Positions 55,682 to 64,000 of a DNA stretch of 64,000 nucleotides are shown one piece after another. Origin of the DNA: Paraburkholderia bonniea (lineage in GTDB: Bacteria; Pseudomonadota; Gammaproteobacteria; Burkholderiales; Burkholderiaceae); NCBI RefSeq assembly GCF_009455625.1, contig NZ_QPEQ01000002.1, positions 372,001-436,000 of the forward strand, read 5' to 3'. Both the position numbers and the translations under genes were made by a program. The notes under the pieces are model-generated. The model did not search any database. It worked only from the letters and a program-made list of their open reading frames with translations, and was not told the DNA's origin. How positions within the stretch are numbered: the stretch's first letter is position 1; every line of letters begins with the position of its first letter.

Positions 55682-56753
55682 GAATGCTGCTGAAGGTTAC
55701 CGGTTGGCACGCCTTAATAATAATCACTATGCCGTGCAAAGAGATGACGGCCACTGTTACGACTTCGGTCCGGCACGGGCTCACGGCGCACAGCAGTTGT
55801 GTTTGCAGCGGATGGAAGACTACAACGGCAACTGGATTGCATTGCACCGTGACCAGGATGACAGGCTGGTGGAATTAGCCGATTGCGCACAGCGGCTATA
55901 CCGGCTGGACTACCATCCGCAGCACAGCGCGCGCGTGAGCGCCGTGGTACTGGTGCAGGCGGATGCCAGCCTGAGCGAAGCGAGCGTGCTGCCGCGCACG
56001 CTCGCTAGCTACGATTACGACCATCATGGCCGGCTGACTGGCGTGCACAACGCCCTTGGCGAAGAGACGCGTCGTTTCAGCTGGCACGACGATGGCCCGG
56101 GTGCGGGGCTGATGGCCAGCCACACGCTGCCGGAAGGACTAAGCAGTTATTACCGCTGGGAAGCCTTTGCAGACCACCCCCGCGTAGTGGAGCAGTGGAG
56201 CGACAGCGGAGAGCGCTGGCACAGCCACTACACGCTGCCCAGCGCAGGACAGCCAGGGCAAACGGAAGTCACCGATCATCTGAAGCGCAGGCAGCGCTGG
56301 CAATGGAATTCGCGCTACGCGCCGCTATTGCACGAAGACGCGCTGGGAGGCCGCACGACCCTGGAATGGGACGAAGACGCGCAAGCGCAACTGTTGAGCG
56401 CCACCCTGGCACATGGAGGCCGCTGGCACTTCAGCTACAACGAACAAGGCCAGCTGATCCGCCAGCGAGATCCACTGGGCCAGGAGCGACAGCAGCAATG
56501 GCGGGCCGACATGCCCTGGCCCGCCAGCGAAACCGAACACAACCACACCTGGCGCTACAGCTACGACCCCGCAGGCAACCTGCTGGGTTACGACCACCAC
56601 GGTCAGGAGATCAGCCGCACCGACCCACATGGCCGCACCAGCCACCTGACCTGGAACATCGCAGGCCAGCTCATTGCCTACACCGACTGCGCGCTACGCC
56701 TCACCATCGCACGAAGTCGCACACATCACGATCCCGACCACACCCGCGCATAA
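55682..56753 (+). pseudogene. Partial duplicate of the rhs core
   Basis: From 55682 to about 56690 the sequence repeats 51278-52322 with only a few base changes. A 36-bp deletion in frame removes 12 residues (YRITGPDGTETL). The copy starts abruptly in mid-core (AEGYRLARLNNNHYAVQR) and ends abruptly after QLIAYTDC, then runs 21 unrelated codons to a stop within the end of the next gene. It has no start, no PAAR part and no toxin. Confidence 0.92.
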
Positions 56754-57985
56754 CTACGAGGCGAGAACACAAAAGTTAGCGCGATCATCGCCAGCACGCC
56801 TATTACGAGCATGACCCATGCAGCAGAAAAGCTACCCGTTGCGTCGCGCACCATGCCTGCAACGATAGGCGCGATGGCCGCAATGAGGAACCCGACGCCT
56901 TGCATAAACGCGACCAGCCGGGCTGCAACTGCATGGTTTTCCGTATGATCGAGCGCGGTGACCAGGGTCAATGAAAACGAGCCACCAAGCCCTATGCCGG
57001 CCAGTGCCACCCACGGCAGTGGTGCGGCAAGCGGCCATGCCAGCAGGCCTGCGATACCGGCCAGTTGGGCTAACAGACCCACGAGCAACCATGGCCGCCG
57101 GTCATGCGAGGACTGCGCTGCAAGTGGCAGCAACAGGGCGGCAGCGGCCTGAAATAGCGTCATCATCGCCAGCAGCGAGCCGCTGGCAGTGACGCTCATG
57201 CCATGTTGCTGGTAATACGCTGGCAGCCATGCGACCAGACTGGTATAGCCGCCATTGACCACGCCGAAATACAAACCTAACGCCCAGGCTCGACGATTGC
57301 GCCACATCGATGGAAGCTGAGCAGTGGATTGTGCAGATTGCGTGTGATTCGACGGGACAGGCAGTGGCAGCGCACGATTCAGCACAAGCCAGAGTGCCAT
57401 CCCAAGCAGCGCGGGCAACGCCCAGAATGCCAACCCGGCGTGCCATGTTCCGGCCAGATGGGCCACCCATGGGCTGAGACTCGCACCCAAGCCACCGCCG
57501 CCCATAATCGACGCCGAAAACACTCCCATCGCCAGGGTCACACGAACGCCAAAATGCCGTTTCATGACGCCTGGCAACAACGCCTGAATCGCCGCGACAC
57601 CGATGCCGGCTATCACTGCGCTGAACATCAGCGCAAAACCGCTTGAGGTGATCCAGCGCGCGGCGCATGCAAATGCAATCGCTATCAGCCCAAGTGCAAC
57701 GCCGCGGGTTTCACCGAGGAGGCGAGCTAGCGTGCTCGCGCCAAAAGCACCGATTCCCATGGCGATAACCGGCAAGCTGGTCAGAAGGGATGCACCATAA
57801 AAACTCAGGCCAGTGGTATGGCGGATGCTTTCCAGTAATGGACTAATCGAGGTCAGCAGCGGACGCAGGTTGATCCCGATTGCAACGACAACCGCCAGCC
57901 ATACACCATCGCGCCAGGTCAGCGCGGCAGGTTGGACAACGGTGGGGGAAAGCGTGTGTGGTGTGGCGTGAGAAGACGAGTTCAC
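56726..57985 (-). CDS. MFS transporter of the CynX/NimT family
   Basis: A 419-residue inner-membrane protein with twelve predicted helices. GINLRPLLTSISPLLESI and LPGVMKRHFG are typical of the cyanate/nitroimidazole (CynX/NimT) group. The start region (MNSSSHATPHTLSPT) is hydrophilic. Substrate unknown. Its last codons overlap the end of the rhs fragment's open frame by 28 bases, so the island boundary lies directly at its 3' end; the C-terminus (SPRSYARVWSGS) may have been altered by that junction. Confidence 0.87.
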   Translation of the reverse strand: MNSSSHATPHTLSPTVVQPAALTWRDGVWLAVVVAIGINLRPLLTSISPLLESIRHTTGLSFYGASLLTSLPVIAMGIGAFGASTLARLLGETRGVALGLIAIAFACAARWITSSGFALMFSAVIAGIGVAAIQALLPGVMKRHFGVRVTLAMGVFSASIMGGGGLGASLSPWVAHLAGTWHAGLAFWALPALLGMALWLVLNRALPLPVPSNHTQSAQSTAQLPSMWRNRRAWALGLYFGVVNGGYTSLVAWLPAYYQQHGMSVTASGSLLAMMTLFQAAAALLLPLAAQSSHDRRPWLLVGLLAQLAGIAGLLAWPLAAPLPWVALAGIGLGGSFSLTLVTALDHTENHAVAARLVAFMQGVGFLIAAIAPIVAGMVRDATGSFSAAWVMLVIGVLAMIALTFVFSPRSYARVWSGS

Positions 57986-58432
57986 GAAAGACCTTCGTTT
58001 GAACGCTGCGCTGTTTCAAGCCGCAGGTGTCAGACGGGAAGACGGGGATCAACCGAAACAGAATGCAAGTCGCGTCGGAATGTCGAGTCAAACGTCAAAC
58101 GGCTAAAACCAGGAGCAGACGCGCGGGCAAAGCGCACAAGCACGGCCCGCGATGGCTGGGCTGGCCATGGTAGCTTTAAACGTGCTGCCTGTTTTTTATG
58201 GCCGGTATCACGATGAATAGATAATTGCGAGCAGCACAAAGGCGAACAGCACAAAGGCGAACAGCAAGGCAGGCGAACAGCACAAAGCATCACGCACCGC
58301 TTAGGCAGGACTCAACCTGACAGCGGTGCGCGAAAGCTGAATGCGAAATTACGCCGTCATGAAAACGGCGCGAAATACTTATGTTGTCCGGCCGCGTTTA
58401 GCGCTTGAAACATCTACCGGACCGGAAAAATC
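57986..58432. repeat. Gene-free region with a short tandem repeat near 58227-58285
   Basis: Most of the 447 bases hold nothing recognisable. Toward the right end, a 14-16-bp unit (GCGAACAGCACAAAG) occurs about four times with small differences, 150 bases past the 3' end of the infA gene. Confidence 0.75.
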
Positions 58433-58714
58433 CTAGCGACGACGGAACTGTGAATTGCGATTGCCGCCAGCGCCGCCACCGCTGGACGCACGTTCGTCCT
58501 TATGGCGGAAATTGATGCGGCCTTTTGTCAGGTCATAAACCGACAGTTCAAGCGTTACGCGGTCGCCCGCGAGAATACGGATGTGATTCTTGCGCATACG
58601 TCCAGACGCGTAAGCGCCTACGACTACACCGTTGTCCAGCGTAACGCGATAACGGCTGTCCGGAAGGACTTCGTCAACGATACCGTCTAGTTCCAGCAAT
58701 TCTTCTTTCGCCAT
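58433..58714 (-). CDS. infA: Translation initiation factor IF-1 (extended copy)
   Basis: A 93-residue OB-fold protein that blocks the ribosomal A site during initiation. [36 protein letters not shown] and [19 protein letters not shown] are the conserved blocks. Standard IF-1 has 72 residues; the extra Gly/Ser/Arg tail ([18 protein letters not shown]) is like the second IF-1 of Burkholderia. It is isolated from ribosomal-protein genes, in keeping with a paralogue. AGGAG lies seven bases before the ATG. Confidence 0.93.
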   Translation of the reverse strand: MAKEELLELDGIVDEVLPDSRYRVTLDNGVVVGAYASGRMRKNHIRILAGDRVTLELSVYDLTKGRINFRHKDERASSGGGAGGNRNSQFRRR

Positions 58715-58805
58715 GCATGGCTCCTGGTCAAGGGATAAATTGGCTTTGCTCGCTGGGCAAAGCAGGGTGTTCAGTGATGCAGTGTTCGAGTCTTGCAGCG
58801 GTTCT

Positions 58806-58827
58806 GGCAGCCAGCATGCTGGCTGCC
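58806..58827. terminator. 22-bp perfect palindrome after a small gene
   Basis: GGCAGCCAGCA and its complement lie back to back two bases past the stop of the minus-strand gene that ends at 58830. It can form a strong hairpin, but there is no U-tract. Confidence 0.55.
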
Positions 58828-58829
58828 GC

Positions 58830-59099
58830 TTAAAGCCCTTTGACTGACTGGCCGCTCACCTGGCCATCAATCACTTGTTCTGCGTGGGAGATGCACGCAA
58901 GGCGTGCTTCTCCAGTTTGTTCAAAAGGTGCCAGGCGTGGCAAGCGATAAACTTCGCCGTTGGTGCCCGCGCGGCAAATACGCACCGAAGCGTCATAGCC
59001 TGCCCTTGGATTACGGCCTGTCTGGCCACCAGCCGGACGATGCGGGTAAACCAGCGGGTGAATTTCAAAATCTTTGTAAATCCTGACAGTCTGATTCAT
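58830..59099 (-). CDS. Conserved small protein of unknown function
   Basis: An 89-residue protein. It begins [20 protein letters not shown] and has [22 protein letters not shown], a pattern I recall from Burkholderia hypothetical proteins. The fold seems alpha-beta; two Cys lie at CRAG and ACIS. AGGAC precedes the ATG at 59099. It lies upstream of infA in the same direction but with a palindrome between. Function unknown. Confidence 0.75.
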   Translation of the reverse strand: MNQTVRIYKDFEIHPLVYPHRPAGGQTGRNPRAGYDASVRICRAGTNGEVYRLPRLAPFEQTGEARLACISHAEQVIDGQVSGQSVKGL

Positions 59100-59881
59100 G
59101 CAACTTATGTCCTGTAATACGTGACGCTGCGTCACATCTATGACTCAACGCCAGCACCCGGCAGCTCCTGGTTCGAAGAGCATGCCAATCTGTGAAAAAA
59201 TCGCCGCAGCGCTCAATTGTGGGCACGGGCACTGCCGCACACAAATCGCGGATTTGACGGAAAAAGAAACACGCGGACACCGCTTGCTGACATCGGCCGT
59301 ATGACGGCAGCAAACTCGCGGTAGCGGATGCGTAGACGCATTGGCGCAAAGACGGGACACCGGCGAAAAAACAGCCAGGGCGATGCGGAGATGCTGATTG
59401 ATAGTGCCGACGCTGAAAATGCAGAGCGCAGTTATTCCAATATGATGCACTAAATCTAGCCAACTGGATAGTGCCGCGTGCCGGCCTTGGCGCGTGGGCC
59501 TTTTTCTGACGATGTGCCGATGTCGGGAGCAAAAAAGGGGGCAGAAAAGCGACTGATGCCTGACCCAGCGCCCAGGGTCAGATGAACCTTGCCACGATGT
59601 GCGATTGAAGCACGAATAAAAACGAGAAATAAAGCGCTATTGCAGGCCAGCTTTACTGCGATAAATGCTATTTGCATTCAAAAAGCAGTGCGATTTATAT
59701 GCCGGATGAGGCATAAATTAGCCAGATAAAATCATTATTTCCCGATGCGCCACATAAAATATTGAATCAGACAAGGAAAATATAATATTGCGATAACGGA
59801 TGAAGGCGCGTATATTTTCAATCTCAGTGCCAATTTAATTTTTAGATGGTCCCGCTCAATCTCATGTTTATGGAGTTGAAA
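59100..59881. other. 782-bp region without a supported gene
   Basis: The left half is GC-rich with only short or unlikely frames; the right half (59640-59860) is AT-rich and should hold the promoter of the CsbD-like gene. TATAAT at 59781-59786 has no good -35 partner. Confidence 0.5.
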
Positions 59882-60076
59882 ATGAACAAGAACCAGGTCG
59901 ATGGCGCATTCAAGCAGGTAAAGGGATCGGTTAAGGAAATAGTTGGCAAGGTAACCGGTAATGCTGGTCTGGAAGCTGAAGGGACCGCTGAAAAAATCAG
60001 TGGCAAGGTTCAGGAAGGCGTCGGCAAAGTGCAGGGCACGATTAAAGATACCGCCGACAAAATTCGCAAAGATTAA
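59882..60076 (+). CDS. CsbD-family stress protein
   Basis: A 64-residue charged helical protein. MNKNQVDGAFKQVKGSVKE and VTGNAGLEAEGTAEKISGKVQ are the CsbD signatures. Members are induced by general stress; their molecular role is not settled. GGAG precedes the ATG. A strong terminator follows at 60163. Confidence 0.92.
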   Translation: MNKNQVDGAFKQVKGSVKEIVGKVTGNAGLEAEGTAEKISGKVQEGVGKVQGTIKDTADKIRKD

Positions 60077-60162
60077 GCACGTCCCAGTGTCCTAATGCCC
60101 CCTCTTCAAGGGCCAGATTAAATTATTGCCGGGCGGCACCGTCCGCCTGATATTTCATCTGG

Positions 60163-60202
60163 AAAAAGCCAGTGCCATGCAAATGGCTACTGGCTTTTTT
60201 TT
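60163..60202 (+). terminator. Rho-independent terminator after the CsbD-like gene
   Basis: A long stem (AAAAAGCCAGTGCCAT with TGGCTACTGGCTTTTT, one bulge) ending in eight T. Confidence 0.92.
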
Positions 60203-60462
60203 GTCTCTCTCCGCGAGGGATTGCCCACCGGGCAGGGCTAGCCGCAGTAAATAGAGCCGTCCTTCTACTAATTTTTGGGACGCATTGGCTGGAAATGTCA
60301 CTTAAACGCGAATTAGCCAAGCGTCTCGCCGCGCAGCTTCCATACACGGCACCAAGAGATGATGTGGCGTTTAAATCGACTAAGGCGACATGACATGCTG
60401 AACCTTTTCATGACACCAGGAACTCCTCTGTTGACAGGCCTCCGTTCTATTGGGTTGAACGC

Positions 60463-61710
60463 TTGAATAGCGCTACGGCAACCGTCGTGGCCCGTCCCGC
60501 CAGCACGCTTCGACGCGTGATGATGGGCACGGCTTTTCAGCGCTTTTGGTGCGCGCGCGTTCTGGCGTCGGTTGCTTTCCAGATGCTCACCGTAGCGATG
60601 GGCTGGCATGTGTATGCCCTCACGCACGATGTATTCACACTCGGGCTGATCGGGCTGTCGCAGTTTCTGCCGATGTTTGCGCTGACGCTGCTGGTCGGTC
60701 ATGTCGCTGACCGCTATAACCGCAAACGCATCGCCGTAGTCTGTCTGGCGCTCGAAGCGCTGCTCGCGCTGATTTTTTTCCTCGGCGCGCTGGGTGGCTG
60801 GCTGAGCGTGCCGCTTATTTTTGTGCTGGCCGTGCTGCTCGGTGCCGCGCGCGCGTTTGAAGCGCCTTGCTTGACGGCATTGCTGTCCGGCGTCGTGCGG
60901 CGTGAAAACTTGCCTCGTGCGACCACGCTGTCGACCTCAGCCAAACAAACCTCACAAATTCTCGGACCCGCATTAGGCGGCTTGCTGTATGCGCATGGTG
61001 CCAGTTCGGTCTACGCCGTTGCGTTGCTGGTTTTTGCCTGTGCCGCCGCGCTGATTCAGTCATTACGAGTGCGCGCTGCTCCGGTGCAAGCCTCAGCGGT
61101 GACATTTGCCTCGATCTTTTCAGGGATGGCGTTTATCTGGAACGAACCAGACATGCTTGGCGCGTTGTCACTAGATTTGCTCGCTGTGCTGTTTGGCGGC
61201 GCAACCGCATTGCTGCCCATTTTTGCCCAAGACGTGTTGCGCACCGGTCCGCTTGGGCTCGGATTATTGCGTTCGGCCCCGGCAGTAGGGGCGCTGGCGG
61301 GCACGCTCTGGATTAGCTGGTTTCCGTTGCGCAAGCGTCCTGGCATTGCGATGTTTGGCGGTGTGATCGCGTTTGGCGCAGCGACTATCGTGTTCGCTAT
61401 TTCTCATCATTTCGTACTTTCGTTAGGTGCGCTCACCATGCTGGGCGCGGCTGACGTAATTAGCGTCGTGGTGCGCCTGACATTGGTGCAGTTGCGCACA
61501 CCGGACGAAATGCTCGGCCGGGTTAGCGCAATCAATTCGCTTTTTGTTGGGACGTCAAACCAGCTTGGCGAATTCGAATCAGGTCTGACCGCAGGATGGT
61601 GGGGCGCTGAAACAGCGGTGCTGGCCGGTGGCGTCGCCACGATCACGGTCGCGTTGCTGTGGATGAGGATCTTTCCCCAACTGACCCGGGTGAGGCAGAT
61701 GGAAAAATAA
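60463..61710 (+). CDS. MFS exporter (EntS/MFS_3 type)
   Basis: A 415-residue inner-membrane transporter with twelve predicted helices. FQRFWCARVLASVAFQMLTVAMGWHVY, GHVADRYNRKRIAV and DEMLGRVSAINSLFVGTSNQLGEFESG (in part) are the signatures of the EntS-like group of drug or siderophore exporters. TTG start at 60463 is chosen by family length; Met20 is a shorter option. No siderophore gene stands nearby, so substrate is unknown. Confidence 0.85.
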   Translation: MNSATATVVARPASTLRRVMMGTAFQRFWCARVLASVAFQMLTVAMGWHVYALTHDVFTLGLIGLSQFLPMFALTLLVGHVADRYNRKRIAVVCLALEALLALIFFLGALGGWLSVPLIFVLAVLLGAARAFEAPCLTALLSGVVRRENLPRATTLSTSAKQTSQILGPALGGLLYAHGASSVYAVALLVFACAAALIQSLRVRAAPVQASAVTFASIFSGMAFIWNEPDMLGALSLDLLAVLFGGATALLPIFAQDVLRTGPLGLGLLRSAPAVGALAGTLWISWFPLRKRPGIAMFGGVIAFGAATIVFAISHHFVLSLGALTMLGAADVISVVVRLTLVQLRTPDEMLGRVSAINSLFVGTSNQLGEFESGLTAGWWGAETAVLAGGVATITVALLWMRIFPQLTRVRQMEK

Positions 61711-61955
61711 GCGAGGGCGGCTGGCGGAACGGCAGTTTCCCTCAAAGTTTGTTGAATAATTTTTATTATTCCAATGCGTTAAAAATATTATTAAATTAAT
61801 AAATGGTCTTTTTTCTGCTCGCCAGCAATAAATAAAACCGATCAATCGAATTTTGCTGCAAAGCAGATTTCAGTTAAAAACTCAGCCAGTTCATCCGGTT
61901 ATCCCTTGGGAAGCGGCAAAAGAATTCTTCTTCGCCTGGGCCAAAAATCAGCACA
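61711..61955. other. AT-rich gap without a gene
   Basis: A 245-bp stretch, notably AT-rich around 61750-61860, between convergent genes. I see no gene in it. Confidence 0.5.
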
Positions 61956-61957
61956 AT

Positions 61958-61986
61958 AAAAAGGCAACCTCATGGGTTGCCTTTTC
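61958..61986. terminator. Bidirectional terminator
   Basis: A stem of at least 7 bp (GGCAACC with GGTTGCC) flanked by A and T runs, 30 bases past the minus-strand DUF1488 gene's stop. Confidence 0.9.
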
Positions 61987-62014
61987 ACATTCCTGAAGAG
62001 CGATTCATTTACAT

Positions 62015-62305
62015 TTAGCTACGCCAGTTCGCCTCATAAAAACGCACATAACCGCTACGCAATAACAGGCATTGCGCGCGGGTTTCCGAGAGCAACCGGC
62101 GCGTGGCCGCTTCAATCCGGGTGCGGTGCTGGTCGAATGCCCCCAGCATGTCTTCAGCCCGAGGGGACGCTGCACCAAAATGATCTTCCAGTGCCTCCGC
62201 CGTGATTTCGCATTGCACTCGTTCGCCATCCACCATGGCGTGGAACGCCAGCGTCAGTTCTCGCCCTGAATACTCGGGAGATTCGTTGAGAAAAAGGATT
62301 TGCAT
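62015..62305 (-). CDS. DUF1488 family protein
   Basis: A 96-residue protein. It starts MQILFLNESPEYSGRELTLAFHAM and has CEITAEALEDHFGA, the DUF1488 pattern of short cytoplasmic proteins with unknown function. GGGAAG precedes the ATG at 62305. Longer upstream frames add no family sequence. Confidence 0.82.
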   Translation of the reverse strand: MQILFLNESPEYSGRELTLAFHAMVDGERVQCEITAEALEDHFGAASPRAEDMLGAFDQHRTRIEAATRRLLSETRAQCLLLRSGYVRFYEANWRS

Positions 62306-62594
62306 GGCGGTCTTCCCTGGTTGAACAGCAATTAACTGAGCCGTGCACCTGCGCCTTATCGTGGTGCAGTAGACATAGGCTGGCACGGAGTCCACCCGCC
62401 GCACGGATAAACGATGCCCCCACCGCGCGGCTGATGCTACTTACTCTAGGCGAGCTTGTGCCAGGTTCCAAGGTGAAACACGCCATCGGCGCATGAAAAA
62501 GATGACAGCAAGATCTGCGCCCAGGAGCCTATGAGCGCTCATGCGCAAGTTCTGTGGGAAAACGCAGGGGAGGCCAGCACGCGGGGGCGATGGC

Positions 62595-63128
62595 TTAGAG
62601 CATGCGTCTGAGCGTGCGGTCTTTGAAGATCACGTGATGGCCAATCGCGGCCAACGCATGCAGCCCAATGATCCAGTAGAACGCATTGCCTAGCCAGACA
62701 TGCGCGGCCTGCAGCGCGGGAGATGCGATTGCATCGGCGCCAACCAGCGTGAAATTCAGGTTCAGCCATGCCAGATTGACGGGATACCCGGCGGTATTGC
62801 TTAGCAAGATGCCAAGCAGCGGTTGCACGAAGATAAAAACATACAGTGCAAGATGTGCCAGGCGCGCCAGAAACACCAGTAACGCATTGCTCTCGCGCTC
62901 AGGCGGAGGGCTTTGCCACAAGCGCCAAAGCACACGGCACACCGCCAGCGCCAGAACCAGTACCCCTGCCCAAAAATGGATGCTGCTCCAGAATTCACGG
63001 CTATCGCTGTCTTTTGGGCCACGGATTTCGATGGACAGATAGGCCAGCGCAACCAGCAACGCAATCGCCCAGTGAAAAAAAATCGCGGGCCGCGAATAGC
63101 GTTCGACCGAAGAAGAGGAAGAGGACAT
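62595..63128 (-). CDS. Cytochrome b561
   Basis: A 177-residue membrane di-haem protein with four predicted helices. It opens RYSRPAIFFHWAIALLVALAY (His19), has FWSSIHFWAG (His51), LYVFIFVQPLLGILLS, and AHVWLGNAFYWIIGLHALAAIGHHVIFKD with the last haem histidines. It shuttles electrons between quinol and periplasmic acceptors, often superoxide or oxygen. AGGA precedes the ATG. Confidence 0.92.
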   Translation of the reverse strand: MSSSSSSVERYSRPAIFFHWAIALLVALAYLSIEIRGPKDSDSREFWSSIHFWAGVLVLALAVCRVLWRLWQSPPPERESNALLVFLARLAHLALYVFIFVQPLLGILLSNTAGYPVNLAWLNLNFTLVGADAIASPALQAAHVWLGNAFYWIIGLHALAAIGHHVIFKDRTLRRML

Positions 63129-63203
63129 GGGAGAGATCCTGTTGTTATCGCTAGTGGGTTAAAGTAAAAAACGTGTCCTGGGGCGCGAAGTGACATTACT
63201 GGA

Positions 63204-64000
63204 TCACTCAGCGCCAAGATAGAAAAACCGAAACAAAAATATGCCAGCAATGATCCACACGACCAGCTTCACTTTGCGCGCCTGGCCAGTCAGCAGTTTC
63301 AGCCCAGCGTAAGAGATGAAGCCGAATGCGACACCATTGGCAATCGAATAAGTAAAGGGCATCAATACCGCAGTCAACACAGCGGGCACGACCTCGGTGG
63401 CGTCGTCCCACGGTAGTTCGACCATTTCCCGCAGCATCAGGCAGGACACATACAGCAGCGCCGGAGCGGTGGCATAGGCAGGCACCACGCTCGCCAGCGG
63501 CGCGAAAAAAAGTGCGGCAAGAAAGAGCACCGCCACGGTGATAGCGGTGACGCCGGTCCGGCCGCCCGCCTGAACCCCAGAGGCACTTTCAACGAAGGCG
63601 GTGGTCGACGAGGTGCCAAGCACTGAGCCCGCCAGAATCGCGGTGCTATCCGCCAGCAACGCACGGTTTAGGCGATGCATTTTGCCTTGGACCAGCAGGC
63701 CAGCGCGGTTGGCTACACCCATCAGCGTGCCGGTTGCATCGAAGAGCTCCACCAGAAAAAACACCAGGATCACGTTCAGGATGCCAGCCGACAGCGCACC
63801 CCGGATATCAAGCTGGAACAGTGTGGCGTCGATAGATGGAGGGGCGGACACAATGCCGTGAAACTGGTTGCCGCCAAAGAAAAAACTGAGCGCGGTCACG
63901 GCCAGAATGCCAATCAGGATGGCTCCGCGTACACGCAGAAAATCGAGCGCGACGATCATGAAAAATCCCATGATGGCCAGCACCACGTGCGGCTCATGCA
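63204..64000 (-). CDS. AzgA-type purine (adenine/guanine/hypoxanthine) permease, 5' part outside window
   Basis: The C-terminal 265 residues of an NCS2-like nucleobase:proton symporter. LIGILAVTALSFFFG, FFLVELFDATGTLMGVANRAG, ADSTAILAGSVLGTSSTTAFVESASGVQAGGRTG (in part) are hallmark motifs of the AzgA/GhxP branch. The frame continues open past the window end on the minus strand, so the N-terminal part is missing here. Substrate among purines cannot be told. Confidence 0.9.
   Translation of the reverse strand, partial: HEPHVVLAIMGFFMIVALDFLRVRGAILIGILAVTALSFFFGGNQFHGIVSAPPSIDATLFQLDIRGALSAGILNVILVFFLVELFDATGTLMGVANRAGLLVQGKMHRLNRALLADSTAILAGSVLGTSSTTAFVESASGVQAGGRTGVTAITVAVLFLAALFFAPLASVVPAYATAPALLYVSCLMLREMVELPWDDATEVVPAVLTAVLMPFTYSIANGVAFGFISYAGLKLLTGQARKVKLVVWIIAGIFLFRFFYLGAE

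Noticed and set aside
59065-59532. A 155-codon minus-strand frame and a 40-codon plus frame before the CsbD-like gene
   Set aside because: Composition is unlike proteins (many Cys, Arg and His), no ribosome-binding site, and the former overlaps the start of the small conserved gene.
1-64000. tRNA, rRNA or complete insertion sequences
   Set aside because: No cloverleaf, rRNA segment, transposase motif or terminal inverted repeats with target duplication was recognised by reading.

Overview
The window looks like a chromosomal segment of a member of Burkholderia sensu lato (Burkholderiaceae). The evidence is high-GC genes with CTG/GCG-rich codon use, a Burkholderia-type porin, an H-NS protein with a lysine/alanine tail, an IF-1 with a Burkholderia-style C-terminal extension, a separate second FtsI-like transpeptidase, and a GbdR/ProVW-type quaternary-amine module. 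The species cannot be fixed from the sequence alone.

Layout. 0-7 kb: the end of a threonine aldolase gene, an aspartic-protease-like lipoprotein, a small membrane protein, a porin, an AstE/AspA-type deacylase and a cationic amino-acid binding protein. 7.6-15 kb: a complete L-threonate/D-erythronate catabolic operon (GntR regulator, LtnD, OtnK, OtnC, MFS importer, OtnI, DenD) ending in a hairpin terminator; together the enzymes turn four-carbon sugar acids into dihydroxyacetone phosphate and CO2. 15.4-23 kb: a PcaF-type thiolase, then a LuxR regulator and an operon of VOC protein, alpha/beta hydrolase, FAD aromatic hydroxylase, DUF2783 protein and MFS transporter, probably for aromatic-acid degradation. 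23.5-31 kb: an H-NS/H1-like hybrid, an AT-rich 789-codon gene with PPP-phosphatase motifs (a likely acquired effector), catalase, an FtsI paralogue and a TRIC-type channel.

31.7-36.3 kb: a two-gene phosphonate module (PEP mutase fused to a nucleotidyltransferase, then phosphonopyruvate decarboxylase with a repeat-encoded Ala/Thr linker), followed by minisatellites, a 54-aa proline-rich protein and a MobA-like protein. 37-39 kb: M23 peptidase, coiled-coil membrane protein and bactofilin, a cell-shape module. 38.9-45.8 kb: an ene-reductase with an ArsR regulator, an Lrp/LysE exporter pair, a decayed DUF1993 gene, ProVW and a GbdR-like regulator.

45.8-56.7 kb is a type VI secretion island: an N-terminally truncated TssM, a VgrG with an internal deletion, an Eag chaperone, a prePAAR-Rhs effector with an AT-rich C-terminal toxin, a pentapeptide-repeat candidate immunity protein, and a second, decayed copy of part of the rhs core. 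56.7-64 kb: a CynX/NimT-type transporter, IF-1, small stress and hypothetical proteins, an EntS-like MFS transporter, cytochrome b561 and the start-truncated part of an AzgA-type purine permease.

A window-wide theme is the number of short tandem repeats (6-12 bp units) and larger duplications, both between genes and in frame inside otnK and the phosphonopyruvate decarboxylase gene.
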